A stretch of 64,000 nt of DNA, from assembly GCF_950100655.1 (NCBI RefSeq), contig NZ_CATNLY010000051.1, positions 1-64,000 on the forward strand. Direction: 5' to 3'. Shown here piece after piece: positions 26,449 to 41,070 of this stretch. The position numbers and the translations under genes were made by a program. This DNA comes from Pleomorphomonas sp. T1.2MG-36. Lineage in GTDB: Bacteria; Pseudomonadota; Alphaproteobacteria; Rhizobiales; Pleomorphomonadaceae. The first letter of the stretch is position 1. Each line of letters opens with the position of its first letter. The notes beneath the pieces are model-generated. The model saw nothing but the letters and a program-made list of their open reading frames with translations, searched no databases and was not told the origin of the DNA.

Positions 26449-27345
26449 ATGCGCGTCGTCACCGATTTCCGCTCGGAACCGCCCTTCGAGATTCTGTCCC
26501 CCGTGGAGCAGACTCATCCTTTCGTCTTCAACTCGCCGCACTCCGGCACCGCCTATCCGGAAGACTTCCTTGCGGCGAGCCGGCTCGACAGCCGCCGCAT
26601 CCGTCTGTCCGAGGACGCGCATGTGGACAAGCTGTTCATGCATGCCGTGACGACGGGCGCGCCGCTGCTCCGCGCGCATTTCCCGCGCGCCTATCTCGAC
26701 GTCAACCGCGAGCCCTACGAGCTCGATCCGCGCATGTTCGACGGGCGCCTGCCGGCCTTCGCCAACGTCCGCTCCATCCGGGTGGCGGGCGGCCTCGGCA
26801 CGGTGCCGCGCGTCATTTCCGAGAGCGAGGAGATCTATGCCGGTCCGCTGCCGATCGAGGCGGCGCTCGATCGCATCGAAACGCTCTACAAGCCCTATCA
26901 CGCGGCGCTGACGCGGTTGCTCGCCCAGACGCACGTGCGGTTCGGTCGGGCCGTGCTGATCGACTGCCACTCGATGCCGTCGTCGGTCAGGGGGCAGGAT
27001 GCCAAGGGGCGGTCCGACTTCGTGCTCGGCGACCGTCATGGCACGTCGGCATCGCGGGCTCTGATCGATCATGCCGCTGGCGCGCTCTCTGCGCTCGGCT
27101 ACAAGGTAGCGATCAATCGGCCCTATGCCGGTGGCTTCATCACCGAGCACTACGGCCGCCCGGCCAAGGGGCTGCATGCCCTGCAGATCGAGATCAACCG
27201 GTCGCTCTACATGGACGAGAAGACGCTCGAACCGCATTCCGGCTTCGTGCGTCTCACCGCCGAGCTCGCCGAGTTCATCGAGGGGCTGACGCGCCTGCCG
27301 CTCGAGGTGGTCTGTCCGTCCCCCGGCCGCTTTGCGGCCGAGTGA
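26449..27345 (+). CDS. N-formylglutamate amidohydrolase family protein (copy 2)
   Basis: The chosen frame gives 298 residues. FGase-family landmarks are FNSPHSGTAYPEDFL near the N-terminus, HFPRAYLDVNREPYELDP, LIDCHSMPSSVRG and LGDRHGTSASRAL, with several His/Asp/Glu residues suited to zinc binding. It is annotated as N-formylglutamate deformylase in many genomes, but no histidine-utilisation genes are near. I chose the ATG at 26449, preceded by GGAGAGGG, over an open frame extending to 26353. It diverges from cpdR. Two FGase-family genes in one 64-kb window suggest that at least one has another substrate. Confidence 0.85.
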   Translation: MRVVTDFRSEPPFEILSPVEQTHPFVFNSPHSGTAYPEDFLAASRLDSRRIRLSEDAHVDKLFMHAVTTGAPLLRAHFPRAYLDVNREPYELDPRMFDGRLPAFANVRSIRVAGGLGTVPRVISESEEIYAGPLPIEAALDRIETLYKPYHAALTRLLAQTHVRFGRAVLIDCHSMPSSVRGQDAKGRSDFVLGDRHGTSASRALIDHAAGALSALGYKVAINRPYAGGFITEHYGRPAKGLHALQIEINRSLYMDEKTLEPHSGFVRLTAELAEFIEGLTRLPLEVVCPSPGRFAAE

Positions 27346-27471
27346 TTTTCCGGAAATTTCGCGGGCAAGCGAAACCGTCCGAGGCGGGGTCGGACACTGT
27401 CTTCGAATTTTTTGAAACGTTTTCAGAAAATCACGCCACTGGTGCCACCCGGCCCTGGGGGATAGGCTGAA

Positions 27472-27564
27472 ACAAAAAAGGGGCCGTCGCAAATGCGGCG
27501 GCCCAAGTCTTAGGGAGGAAACGCCCAAGGAGGGCGGGCAGCGCGGAAACCCACGCTGCACCCC
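27472..27564 (-). ncRNA. suhB-family (MmgR-like) small RNA
   Basis: The minus strand has a compact sRNA-like unit. There is a -35 TTGACC (27591-27596), an A/T-rich -10 near 27567-27573 and a start near 27564. Hairpins GCAGCG.../...CGCTGC and GCCC...GGGC come next, then a single-stranded stretch with the anti-Shine-Dalgarno-like TTTCCTCCCT. A final GC-rich hairpin (27481-27504) runs into a T-run (27472-27479). The TTTCCTCCC motif before a GGGCCGC terminator stem is how I remember the alphaproteobacterial suhB RNA family (Rfam RF00519), which includes MmgR of Sinorhizobium. That family was named for proximity to suhB-like genes, and one lies 220 bp away. MmgR limits polyhydroxybutyrate accumulation; the role here is unknown. 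Confidence 0.7.
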
Positions 27565-27566
27565 AA

Positions 27567-27596
27567 TACAATGCCTACTTTCGTCTTACTGGTCAA
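27567..27596 (-). promoter_or_regulatory. Promoter of the suhB-family sRNA
   Basis: On the minus strand TTGACC (27591-27596) is followed after 17-19 bases by an A/T-rich CATTGTAT element. The predicted start is at the run of G residues near 27564. Confidence 0.5.
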
Positions 27597-27787
27597 CCCC
27601 TCGCGGTAGAAACCTCGCCGTTAACTCGCGTTTTAGTGGGGATGACACCACTGGGTACAAAGAGCGCCGTGGACCGGAAAATTGCATTTCTTTGATTCCA
27701 AAAATAAAAACAATGGGATGAACCGGCTGGTAGAAACGAATCGCAACGTTGCCTCCCCTGCCGCATCATGTGGGAAACATATCGGAT

Positions 27788-28621
27788 ATGCAGATCACAC
27801 CTATCTCCAAGGCCTTCTTCGACGCTCTGGCCGACGCGGCTTCAGCGGCGATCCTGCCGCATTTCCGCACCGCGCTTGCCGTCGAGAACAAGCTTGAAGG
27901 CGCCTTCGATCCCGTGACGATCGCCGACAAGGCCGGCGAGGTGGCGATGCGCAAGCTGATCGAGACCACCCATCCCGATCACGGCATCCTCGGCGAGGAG
28001 TTCGGCAACGTCGGTCTCGACCGCGAGCGGGTGTGGGTGCTCGACCCGGTGGACGGCACGCGGTCGTTCATCGCCGGCATTCCGCTCTGGGGTACCCTGA
28101 TCGGCCTTCGCGCCGGTGGCCGGGCGGTTCAGGGCATGATGGCGCAGCCCTTCACCGGCGAGCGCTTCTATGGCGACGGCGTCACGGCCACCTACACGGG
28201 GCCGGGCGGCGAGCGGCCGCTCAGGACGCGTTCTTGCGCCGACATCTCCGAGGCGACGCTGTTCACCACGTCGCTCCGGCCGTTTTCCGACCGCGAGCGG
28301 GAGGCCTACCTTTCGGTCGAGGCGCAGGCGAAGCTCGTGCGCTACAGCGCCGACTGCTACGCCTATTGCATGGTGGCGGCCGGGCAGGTCGACCTCGTCA
28401 TTGAGGCGGGGCTGCAACCCTACGACATCACGGCGCTGATTCCGGTGATCGAGGGGGCGGGCGGCGTCGTCACGTCGTGGACGGGCGGCAGCGCCGCCGA
28501 CGGCGGCCGCGTGGTGGCGAGCGGCGACCGGCGCCTGCACGATCAGGTGCTGAAGCTCCTGGCTTCGGGAGTGTCGGGCGCGGCCAACGTGTCGGGCGTC
28601 ATTCCGACGAGCCGGGGATGA
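27788..28621 (+). CDS. hisN: Inositol-monophosphatase-family phosphatase, probably HisN
   Basis: This 277-residue protein of the IMPase superfamily has metal-binding motifs ILGEEFGNVG (Glu70/71) and VLDPVDGTRSFIAG (Asp86-Pro-Val-Asp89-Gly-Thr) and the C-terminal LQPYDITALIPVIEGAGG. The Arg-Ser after DGT and the PYDITA ending fit the HisN subgroup (histidinol phosphatase of actinobacteria and alphaproteobacteria) better than SuhB, whose likely orthologue is at 51324-52112. It would be cytoplasmic and Mg-dependent. The ATG at 27788 is preferred over 27749, because the shorter N-terminus fits the family. Its last 23 bases overlap the 3' end of the converging hydrolase gene. Confidence 0.8.
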   Translation: MQITPISKAFFDALADAASAAILPHFRTALAVENKLEGAFDPVTIADKAGEVAMRKLIETTHPDHGILGEEFGNVGLDRERVWVLDPVDGTRSFIAGIPLWGTLIGLRAGGRAVQGMMAQPFTGERFYGDGVTATYTGPGGERPLRTRSCADISEATLFTTSLRPFSDREREAYLSVEAQAKLVRYSADCYAYCMVAAGQVDLVIEAGLQPYDITALIPVIEGAGGVVTSWTGGSAADGGRVVASGDRRLHDQVLKLLASGVSGAANVSGVIPTSRG

Positions 28622-29546
28622 AGGCGTCGAAGGCCGCCCAGAACTGGGCGGCATAGACCTCGCGTTCCATCATGATCTCGTGGCGGGCGCCATGGATCAG
28701 GATGTAGGCTGGATTGCGCAGGCGTCTTGCCATGGTCTCGATGGCAAGGCGGCTGACCACCGTATCGGCGCCCGAGTTGACCAGCATCACCGGGGCCGGA
28801 ACCTTGTCGGCGATGTCGTGGGCCGACAGCAGATCGAACATGCGCGTCGCCGCCGCCACCCAGCCGAGCGTCGGGGCGGCCAGCCGGTAGACGGGTTGGG
28901 CGGCCGAGATCGCCTCGTTGATGCGGTAGCGGTCGGGGTCCGAGGTGAGCGGATTGCGCTCGAAGCTTCTTGCCTTGCTCGCCCGGCGACGCTGGCCGGG
29001 GATGTAGCGCGGACCGGCGCCACAGTAGACCGCGAGGCGCAGCAGCAGCCGGCGGAAGCCCGGCATGGTCGTCCGTTGCGGCAGGCCGAGCATCGGCGCG
29101 GTCAGCACAAGACGGTCGAAGGTGGGGGCGAGGAAACGGCCGGCAGCGAGAAGAATGCCGCCGCCCATCGAATGGCCGACCGCGAAATAGGGCGGCGGAC
29201 AGTCCGGCAACACGACACGGCGGCGGAAGGCGTTGATGTCGCGCAGGTAATGGCGGAAGGAGCGGACGTGGCCCTTGCCGGGGTCGTCGGTGAGCCGGGT
29301 CGATCCGCCCTGGCCGCGCCACTCCATGATCGCCACGGCGAAGCCGCGTTGTCTCAGGCGCTCGACGACGTGGAAATACTTCTCGATCGTCTCCGACCAG
29401 CCCGGGAACAGGCAGACGGTGCCCTTGGCGCCGCCGGGCAAGGCAGGCCAGCGGGCGGTGCGCAGGCGCACGCCATCCGACGTCGAAATCATCTCCAGCC
29501 GGCAGCCGGAGGGAATCGGATTGTCGGCGAGGTCGAGAAGATCCAT
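28599..29546 (-). CDS. Alpha/beta hydrolase, lysophospholipase-like
   Basis: This 315-residue protein belongs to the Hydrolase_4 (monoacylglycerol lipase/lysophospholipase) group. The oxyanion-hole region FPGWSET (48-54), WRGQGGS (76-82) and the nucleophile elbow GHSMGG (Ser126) are present. A late histidine in HGARHEIMMEREV completes the triad with an aspartate (probably GADT). There is no signal peptide, so it acts in the cytoplasm or at the inner membrane face. Orthologues are widespread in Hyphomicrobiales as PldB-like proteins. It converges on hisN with a 23-bp 3' overlap. Confidence 0.88.
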   Translation of the reverse strand: MDLLDLADNPIPSGCRLEMISTSDGVRLRTARWPALPGGAKGTVCLFPGWSETIEKYFHVVERLRQRGFAVAIMEWRGQGGSTRLTDDPGKGHVRSFRHYLRDINAFRRRVVLPDCPPPYFAVGHSMGGGILLAAGRFLAPTFDRLVLTAPMLGLPQRTTMPGFRRLLLRLAVYCGAGPRYIPGQRRRASKARSFERNPLTSDPDRYRINEAISAAQPVYRLAAPTLGWVAAATRMFDLLSAHDIADKVPAPVMLVNSGADTVVSRLAIETMARRLRNPAYILIHGARHEIMMEREVYAAQFWAAFDAFIPGSSE

Positions 29547-29689
29547 GGGCGCTCCCCGGCGACCACACCTGTCGCCGCCGCGCCGTTTCTAGCATGGAGG
29601 GGATGGCGGATGCCATCGTCGGAAGACGGTGAAAACGCATTGTCGACGCCTCTTGAAATGCCGTCCGGCCTTACCAAATCAAGGAACGC

Positions 29690-29793
29690 GGACGCCCCGG
29701 ACGGGGGTCTGCGGCGACCGGAGGTTCCGCCTCGGAGAGGGGAACAGAAAGCCGGCCGGCCAACCCAAGACTGTCGCTCAACTGGAGGACATC
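29690..29793 (+). promoter_or_regulatory. Possible ROSE-type RNA thermometer before hsp20
   Basis: The 100 bases before the hsp20 start hold several GC-rich self-complementary stretches. They end in CGCTCAACTGGAGGACATC, where CGCTC can pair around the Shine-Dalgarno GGAGG. This resembles the 3' hairpin of rhizobial ROSE elements (TTGCTCCTTGGAGGA), which open at heat-shock temperature. A CTTGAA at about 29651 could be part of a sigma-32 promoter. The assignment is tentative. Confidence 0.4.
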
Positions 29794-30255
29794 ATGCGTA
29801 ATTTCGACCTTTCTCCGCTCTATCGCTCGACCATCGGCTTCGATCGCCTGTTCTCGCTGCTCGACCAGGTTTCGACCAGCGACGCGTCGGCCCAGTCCTA
29901 TCCGCCCTACAATATCGAGCGCACCGGCGAGAATGCCTATCGCATCACCATCGCCGTGGCGGGCTTTGCCGAGGATGAGCTGACGATCGAGGCGCGCGAA
30001 GCCGTGCTGACGGTCAAGGGCGAGAAGAAGGCGGAAGCCGAGGACAACGGTCGCGAGATGCTCTATCGCGGCATCGCCGCCCGCGCCTTCGAGCGCCGCT
30101 TCCAGCTTGCCGATCACGTCGAGGTGAAGGGCGCCTCGCTCGAGCACGGCCTTCTGCACGTCGATCTCGTGCGCGACATTCCCGAAAGCAAGCGGGCGCG
30201 CACCATTCCGATCGGCAAGGGTGAGACCCCGCAGATCGAGGCGACCATCAACTGA
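29794..30255 (+). CDS. Small heat-shock protein Hsp20 (IbpA type)
   Basis: This 153-residue alpha-crystallin-domain protein starts MRNFDLSPLYRSTIGFDRLF, the usual rhizobial class A Hsp20 N-terminus. The ACD covers about residues 35-130 with YRITIAVAGFAEDELTIEA and the closing GLLHVDLVRDIPE. The C-terminal I-x-I-type anchor is ARTIPIGK. It is an ATP-independent holdase that oligomerises in the cytoplasm. The ATG at 29794 has GGAGG six bases upstream, within a possible ROSE hairpin. A terminator (30325-30353) closes the single-gene unit. Confidence 0.95.
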   Translation: MRNFDLSPLYRSTIGFDRLFSLLDQVSTSDASAQSYPPYNIERTGENAYRITIAVAGFAEDELTIEAREAVLTVKGEKKAEAEDNGREMLYRGIAARAFERRFQLADHVEVKGASLEHGLLHVDLVRDIPESKRARTIPIGKGETPQIEATIN

Positions 30256-30324
30256 TCGGTCGACGATTAAGCTGATCGGCCTGGCGAGCGGAGACCGCTT
30301 CGCTCGCCAAGCGGCCAAATGACG

Positions 30325-30353
30325 AAGGGCGCCCCGCAAGGGACGCCCTTTTT
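30325..30353 (+). terminator. Rho-independent terminator of hsp20
   Basis: Seven-base arms AAGGGCG/CGCCCTT (30325-30331 and 30344-30350) are followed by a run of T (to 30353) on the + strand. It sits 70 bp beyond the hsp20 stop. Confidence 0.8.
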
Positions 30354-30388
30354 GCATGTTCGGCCGGTGGTGATGGTTACGATGGCGG

Positions 30389-31441
30389 TTACTTGCCGAG
30401 CGCCTTGAGGAAGTGGTCGACCTCGTGGGCGGCGGTGGCGAACGAGGTGACGAGGCGGACGAGGTCCTCGTCGTCGCGCGGCTTCTCGTCCTCGGACAGG
30501 CCGTCCGGATTCCACTCGTGGAACTGTCCGCCGGCTGCCTTCAGGCGGGCGCTGACCGCCTTCGGCCAGATGGCGAACACTTCGTTGGCTTCCGGTTCCC
30601 ACAGGATGCGGGCGGTGGACAGCTGGCCGATGCCGGTGGCGAGACGCTTGGCCATGGTGTTGGCGTGGAAGGCGTTGTCCAGCCAGTGGCCGCGATCGAA
30701 ATAGCCCTGGAACTGGGCGGCGACGAAGCGGCTCTTGGAGAACAGCTGGCCGGCGCGCTTCCTGATGTAGCCGAAATCCTCGGCCTTCTTGGTGTTGAAG
30801 AAGACGACGGCCTCGGCGCACCAGCAGCCGTTCTTGGTGCCGCCGAAGGACAGCACGTCGACGCCGGCCTTCCAGGTGATGTCGGCCGGCTGGCAGCCGA
30901 GGAAGGCGAGGGCATTGGCAAGGCGTGCGCCGTCCATGTGCACCTTGAGGCCATAGGCGTGGGCGACGGCGGCGAGCGCGGTCACTTCCTCCACCGTGTA
31001 GACGGTGCCCCATTCGGTCGACTGGCTGAGCGAGACGGCGACCGGCCGGCCGTGATGCACGGCGGCGGGGAAGTAGCGGCCGATCGCCGCTTCGAGCGCG
31101 TCCGGCGTCAGCTTGCCGCGGGCGCCGGGAATGCTGACCAGGCGACCGCCCGACAGGAATTCCGGTGCGCCGGCCTCGTCGCAGGCGATGTGCGCCACGT
31201 CGTGGCAGAGCACGATGCCGGCCGGCTTCATCACCGAGGCGAGCGACAGCGAGTTGGCCGCCGTGCCGGTTGCTACGAAGAAGACGGAAACGTCGTGCTC
31301 GAACACCTCCGAGAACCAGTCGACGGCAACGCGCGTCTGGTCGTCGGCGCCATAGGCGGGAACGGAGCCGTTTCCGGCATTCATGAGGGCATTGGCCACT
31401 TGCGCCGAAGCGCCGGCCCAGTTGTCGCTGGCAAAGTACAT
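30389..31441 (-). CDS. ltaE: Low-specificity L-threonine aldolase
   Basis: This 350-residue fold-type I PLP enzyme of the beta-eliminating lyase/threonine aldolase family splits threonine and allo-threonine to glycine and acetaldehyde. Visible are FVATGTAANSLSLA (phosphate-binding turn), HIACDEAGAPEF, LKVHMDGARLANAL with Asp170 that holds the PLP nitrogen, and DVLSFGGTKNG with the Schiff-base Lys203. The start at 31441 (MYFASDNWAG) matches the family. A longer frame to 31501 has a basic non-homologous extension. It is transcribed alone, divergent from gltB. Confidence 0.93.
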   Translation of the reverse strand: MYFASDNWAGASAQVANALMNAGNGSVPAYGADDQTRVAVDWFSEVFEHDVSVFFVATGTAANSLSLASVMKPAGIVLCHDVAHIACDEAGAPEFLSGGRLVSIPGARGKLTPDALEAAIGRYFPAAVHHGRPVAVSLSQSTEWGTVYTVEEVTALAAVAHAYGLKVHMDGARLANALAFLGCQPADITWKAGVDVLSFGGTKNGCWCAEAVVFFNTKKAEDFGYIRKRAGQLFSKSRFVAAQFQGYFDRGHWLDNAFHANTMAKRLATGIGQLSTARILWEPEANEVFAIWPKAVSARLKAAGGQFHEWNPDGLSEDEKPRDDEDLVRLVTSFATAAHEVDHFLKALGK

Positions 31442-32025
31442 GGAGCCGAGTTTAGCCTTGTCGAACCCGCGCGACAGCCGCCGAGTTTGCGCACCACCCA
31501 TGCAGGCCGTTCATGCCGGCGTCAATCCGGATTTCGCCCCCAAATTAATGGGTCAGGATGGTTGACGGGACCGCAAGGTTATGCAAATAACGCATCGCGC
31601 ATTCGGGACCGCGATAGTTTGGTTCCAAATGAGCGGATTTCGGGGTTCGGGCCTGCTTTTCGGAGGGGAAGAAGGCCAGCGCATTTCTCGAAATCCACCG
31701 GCCGCGCTTTTCGCTTGCCTCGCCGAGGCAACGGGTGCAAAGCGCGAAACGGGGGATTTCCGGGGAGGAGTGAGCTTCGGGATCATCTGGCGAAACGGCT
31801 ATCGAAGCTGTCTCCTTGTTCCGGTTTGACGGGATGGGGACGACGGCTGTCGCTGTCGCGCCGTCCGGCGAAAAGGCCGCGACGTCGTCGCCAAAGAGGA
31901 CGGGCGGTCCATAGCGCGGTCGCAAGCGGGTATAAGGAACATACCGCTCCTCGCGTGCAGTCGTCCGGAACAGAGACACCCTTCGGCGGGCCGTGGGTCT
32001 GCCGCACACTGATGAGGACTTCGCC
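31442..32025. other. Divergent region between ltaE and gltB, no gene seen
   Basis: About 580 bases. Open frames on both strands are short, lack ribosome binding sites, and are shadows of codon-biased sequence. It must hold the promoters of ltaE and gltB. I do not see a clear NtrC or other named operator in it. Confidence 0.55.
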
Positions 32026-36750
<4,725 letters not shown>

Positions 36751-36756
36751 CCGAGA

Positions 36757-36778
36757 GGGACGGCCGAAGGGCCGTCCC
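36757..36778 (+). other. Hairpin in the gltB-gltD gap
   Basis: Nine-base arms GGGACGGCC/GGCCGTCCC with a 4-base loop lie seven bases after the gltB stop. There is no U-run, so it more likely stabilises mRNA or gives partial termination and sets the gltB:gltD ratio. Confidence 0.55.
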
Positions 36779-36887
36779 GCCCCACCGAGACAGGAAAGGG
36801 TTCCGATAGATTGCCCCCGCGAGCGGCGCCAAAGGAAGGCGCCCGTGGCCGGCGACAGGACCCCGCAAAGACGAGACGGAGTGAAAG

Positions 36888-38306
<1,419 letters not shown>

Positions 38307-38386
38307 GCGAACATTGGCAAGACTGTCAAGCGGCCGGATTCCCAAGGGAGCCCGGCCGTTGTCGTTTGGGGTGAGATTCCGTCAGC

Positions 38387-39514
38387 CTACTTCAGCGCCG
38401 CCGCGTCGAAACGCCCGGCGACCGGTTCCAGCGGCAGGCCCTCGATGACGAGGCGATGGAGGACGGTGCCGGGTTTCGGGGGGGCGAGGTCGGTGGCGGC
38501 GATCAGCTTGTCCTCGCCGGAGGCGGCCGGGTCGTTCAACACCAGCACCGGACCGTCCCCCGACACCTGCTGCATCAGGTTGGCCGTGTGGTCGGCGACG
38601 TTGAGGGCGGGGCCGAGGCTCTGCTGGACGTAGAAGGCTAGCTTGCGGGCGCCCGAGCGGGTGAACCCGACGCCGTCCTTGAGGCGGAGCTGACGCACCT
38701 GTCCGTCGAGATCGGGGCCGCTCGCCACGAAGGCGCCGTTCTGGGAGAAGGGCTCCCAGACGTCGATATAGGTCGCGCCCTTTTCGGCCGCCTCGTCGCG
38801 GATGACGCCGTCGATATAGGTGACGTCGTTGGTCGCCTGCTGGCTGGCCACCGGAACGAGACCGACCCAGAGCAGCGGCACGGCGCGCTCGCGGGCGACG
38901 CGGGTGAGCTCGTTGAGCCGGGCCTTGTAGATGGTTTCCCAATCGGGGGTGGGAAAGTCCACCGTGCGGTCGGGCAGCTCGATCGGTCGGCCGTCGGCGC
39001 GGCCGATCATGGCCACCACGGCCGTCGGTCGCGGCTTGTCGGTCAGGCGCTTTTCAAGGAAGGCCTTCCAATCCATGTCGCCGGTGGCGGCGAGGCCGGC
39101 CTCGTCGACGGTCTTGGTCTCGATGCGTACATCCGGCCGGTCGGCATAGGCGACGTCGAGGCCGCGTCCGAGGTCGGCGGCCAGCCGGTCGCCGATCACC
39201 AGAACGACGCGCGCGTCGTCGTTCTTGGGGTTCTGCGGCTTGACGACGGCCGCCGGGGGGCGGGCCGCCTTGCGCTGCTGCTGGCCGGGGGGCGGCACCT
39301 TGATGACGCGTGCGCCCGGCGGCGGCTGGGCCGGCTGCTGTTCCCCCCATCCGAACAGACGCATCAGGAAGGGCCGGTTGTCGCGTTGCGGCTCGACGAC
39401 CTGCGTCTGGTTTCCGCGCTGCACGATGACCTGCTGGGCGTGCAGGGGCAGGCCCGCCGCGATCAGCGTGGCGACGACGACAACCGTCAGGGCCTTTGCC
39501 CGGCGGAGCGGCAT
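38387..39514 (-). CDS. Secreted SGNH-hydrolase-like protein (DUF459)
   Basis: This 375-residue protein has a Sec signal peptide (1-26, ending GLPLHA) and a proline/glutamine-rich linker (about 58-92). A DUF459 domain of SGNH/GDSL fold follows: VVLVIGDRLAADLGRGL at the nucleophile block, VVAMIGRADGRPI, and PLLWVGLVPVAS. In SGNH enzymes block I is G-D-S. Here it reads G-D-R, so the usual nucleophilic serine is missing and the protein may be non-catalytic. DUF459 proteins are common in Hyphomicrobiales, where they are thought to act on cell-envelope polymers. It is followed, 45 bp away on the same strand, by no gene; the transglycosylase gene lies just upstream. Confidence 0.8.
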   Translation of the reverse strand: MPLRRAKALTVVVVATLIAAGLPLHAQQVIVQRGNQTQVVEPQRDNRPFLMRLFGWGEQQPAQPPPGARVIKVPPPGQQQRKAARPPAAVVKPQNPKNDDARVVLVIGDRLAADLGRGLDVAYADRPDVRIETKTVDEAGLAATGDMDWKAFLEKRLTDKPRPTAVVAMIGRADGRPIELPDRTVDFPTPDWETIYKARLNELTRVARERAVPLLWVGLVPVASQQATNDVTYIDGVIRDEAAEKGATYIDVWEPFSQNGAFVASGPDLDGQVRQLRLKDGVGFTRSGARKLAFYVQQSLGPALNVADHTANLMQQVSGDGPVLVLNDPAASGEDKLIAATDLAPPKPGTVLHRLVIEGLPLEPVAGRFDAAALK

Positions 39515-39559
39515 GTGGCGAGCCTCCAGACACCCGTCGCGTCAGCCATCCGGCTGGCT

Positions 39560-40831
39560 TCAGCCGCCCCGAAGCAGCGTCAGGAGTTCGAGCGACGCGT
39601 TGCCTGTGACGGCGAGGCCGCGTTGTGCCTGATAGGCGCGAATGGCGGCGACGGTTTGAGGGCCGACCTTACCATCGATCTTGTCGAGAGGGAATCCGAT
39701 CGCCTTGAGGCGGGACTGCAACTCGGCGCGGCCGGCTTCGTCGAGCGGCGTGTAGCCGCGCGGCCAGGGGGTGACGAAGGGACCGCCGCCGGCGAGGCGG
39801 TCGGCGAGGTGGCCGACGCCGAGGGCGTAGGCGTTGGCGTTGTTGTAGCGCTTGATGGCCTGGAAGTTCCTGAGCGTCAGGAAGGCCGGGCCGCCGGGGC
39901 CGGCCGGCAGCAGCAGGGTGGCCTGATCGTCGGGCCGGGGGAAGGCGGCGCCGGAGGCGCGGATGAACCCGCGCGCCGTCCAGTCGGCGAGCGTCGCCGA
40001 GCGACCTTCCAGCGAGCTGTCGAAGCCGGGCGGCAGCACCACCTCGTAGCCCCAGGTGGCACCGGGCTGCCAGCCGGACTTCCGGAGATAGTTGGCGGTG
40101 GAAGCCAGTGCGTCTGGGACCGAGGTCCAGATGTTGCGCCGTCCGTCGCCGTCGAAGTCGACGGCATAGGTGAGATAGGTGGTGGGAATGAACTGGGTCT
40201 GGCCCATGGCGCCGGCCCAGGAGCCGGTCATGTGGCGGGCGTCGACGTCGTGGTGTTCCAGAATGCGCAGGACGGCGTTGAGCTGCTGCCGTCCGTAGGC
40301 GGCGCGCGAGCCGCCGCGCCAGCCGAGCGTCGCCAGCGCGCGCACCACGTTCTTCACCTTGGTCGGATCGCGCAGGATGGCGCCGTAGCTGCTTTCCATG
40401 CCCCAGATGGCGACGACGATCTCGCGGTTGACGCCGTAGGTTGCCTCGATGCTGTCGAGCAGCGCGCGATGGCGGACCAGCATCTCCCGGCCGGTGGCGA
40501 TGCGGCTTTCCGCCGCCATGTCGTCGAGATAGTCCCAGATGGCGCGCGAGAATTCGGGTTGGCTCGTCGCCCTGGCGAGCACGTCGTTGTCGGGGCCGAC
40601 GCCCCCGAAGGCGGCATTGAAGGTGGCGCGCGAGACGCCGCGCGCCTCGGCGGCCGGCCACTGGCTTTCGACGAAGGCGGTGAAGGCGGGCGGGATCGGC
40701 CCGTCGGCGAGCGGCGGCAGACCGGATCGGTCGGTGGCGTCGAAGTCGCCGCCGAGGATGGCGCAGGCACCGAGAAGGGCGGCGAGCGTGAGGGCGGCGG
40801 CACACCGGACGGCCCGTGATACGTTCGTCAT
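39560..40831 (-). CDS. Lytic murein transglycosylase, MltB family
   Basis: This 423-residue lipoprotein precursor has a lipobox (LAALLGAC, Cys23) and an SLT_2 catalytic domain (about 45-345). The catalytic glutamate is at IWGMESSYGA (Glu146), followed by SWAGAMGQTQFIPTTY and FDGDGRRNIW. A peptidoglycan-binding domain closes the protein (about 360-420, LKAIGFPLDKIDGKVGPQT). It would cleave the glycan strands of murein from the outer membrane. The DUF459 gene follows 45 bp downstream in the same direction, so both may form an envelope-remodelling operon. Confidence 0.93.
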   Translation of the reverse strand: MTNVSRAVRCAAALTLAALLGACAILGGDFDATDRSGLPPLADGPIPPAFTAFVESQWPAAEARGVSRATFNAAFGGVGPDNDVLARATSQPEFSRAIWDYLDDMAAESRIATGREMLVRHRALLDSIEATYGVNREIVVAIWGMESSYGAILRDPTKVKNVVRALATLGWRGGSRAAYGRQQLNAVLRILEHHDVDARHMTGSWAGAMGQTQFIPTTYLTYAVDFDGDGRRNIWTSVPDALASTANYLRKSGWQPGATWGYEVVLPPGFDSSLEGRSATLADWTARGFIRASGAAFPRPDDQATLLLPAGPGGPAFLTLRNFQAIKRYNNANAYALGVGHLADRLAGGGPFVTPWPRGYTPLDEAGRAELQSRLKAIGFPLDKIDGKVGPQTVAAIRAYQAQRGLAVTGNASLELLTLLRGG

Positions 40832-41070
40832 GATGCGCTCCTCTCTTCGGTCTCTGTTGTCTTTTCAGAGACGGGACTTATGGTAAACGATAGGTTAAGT
40901 TCCGTAGCGTTTCGTCTGGAGGATCCGCTGGCGGATATTTCTCGAGGGAATTTTCTCGACCGGCCCGACATTTCCAAAATTAAACATTTTTCCGCTATTG
41001 ATGATCCCGCCCACGCGGCAGACGTCCAGACGTTCGGATCGTCACCAGAGTTGCCGCTCAGGAGTGCTTC

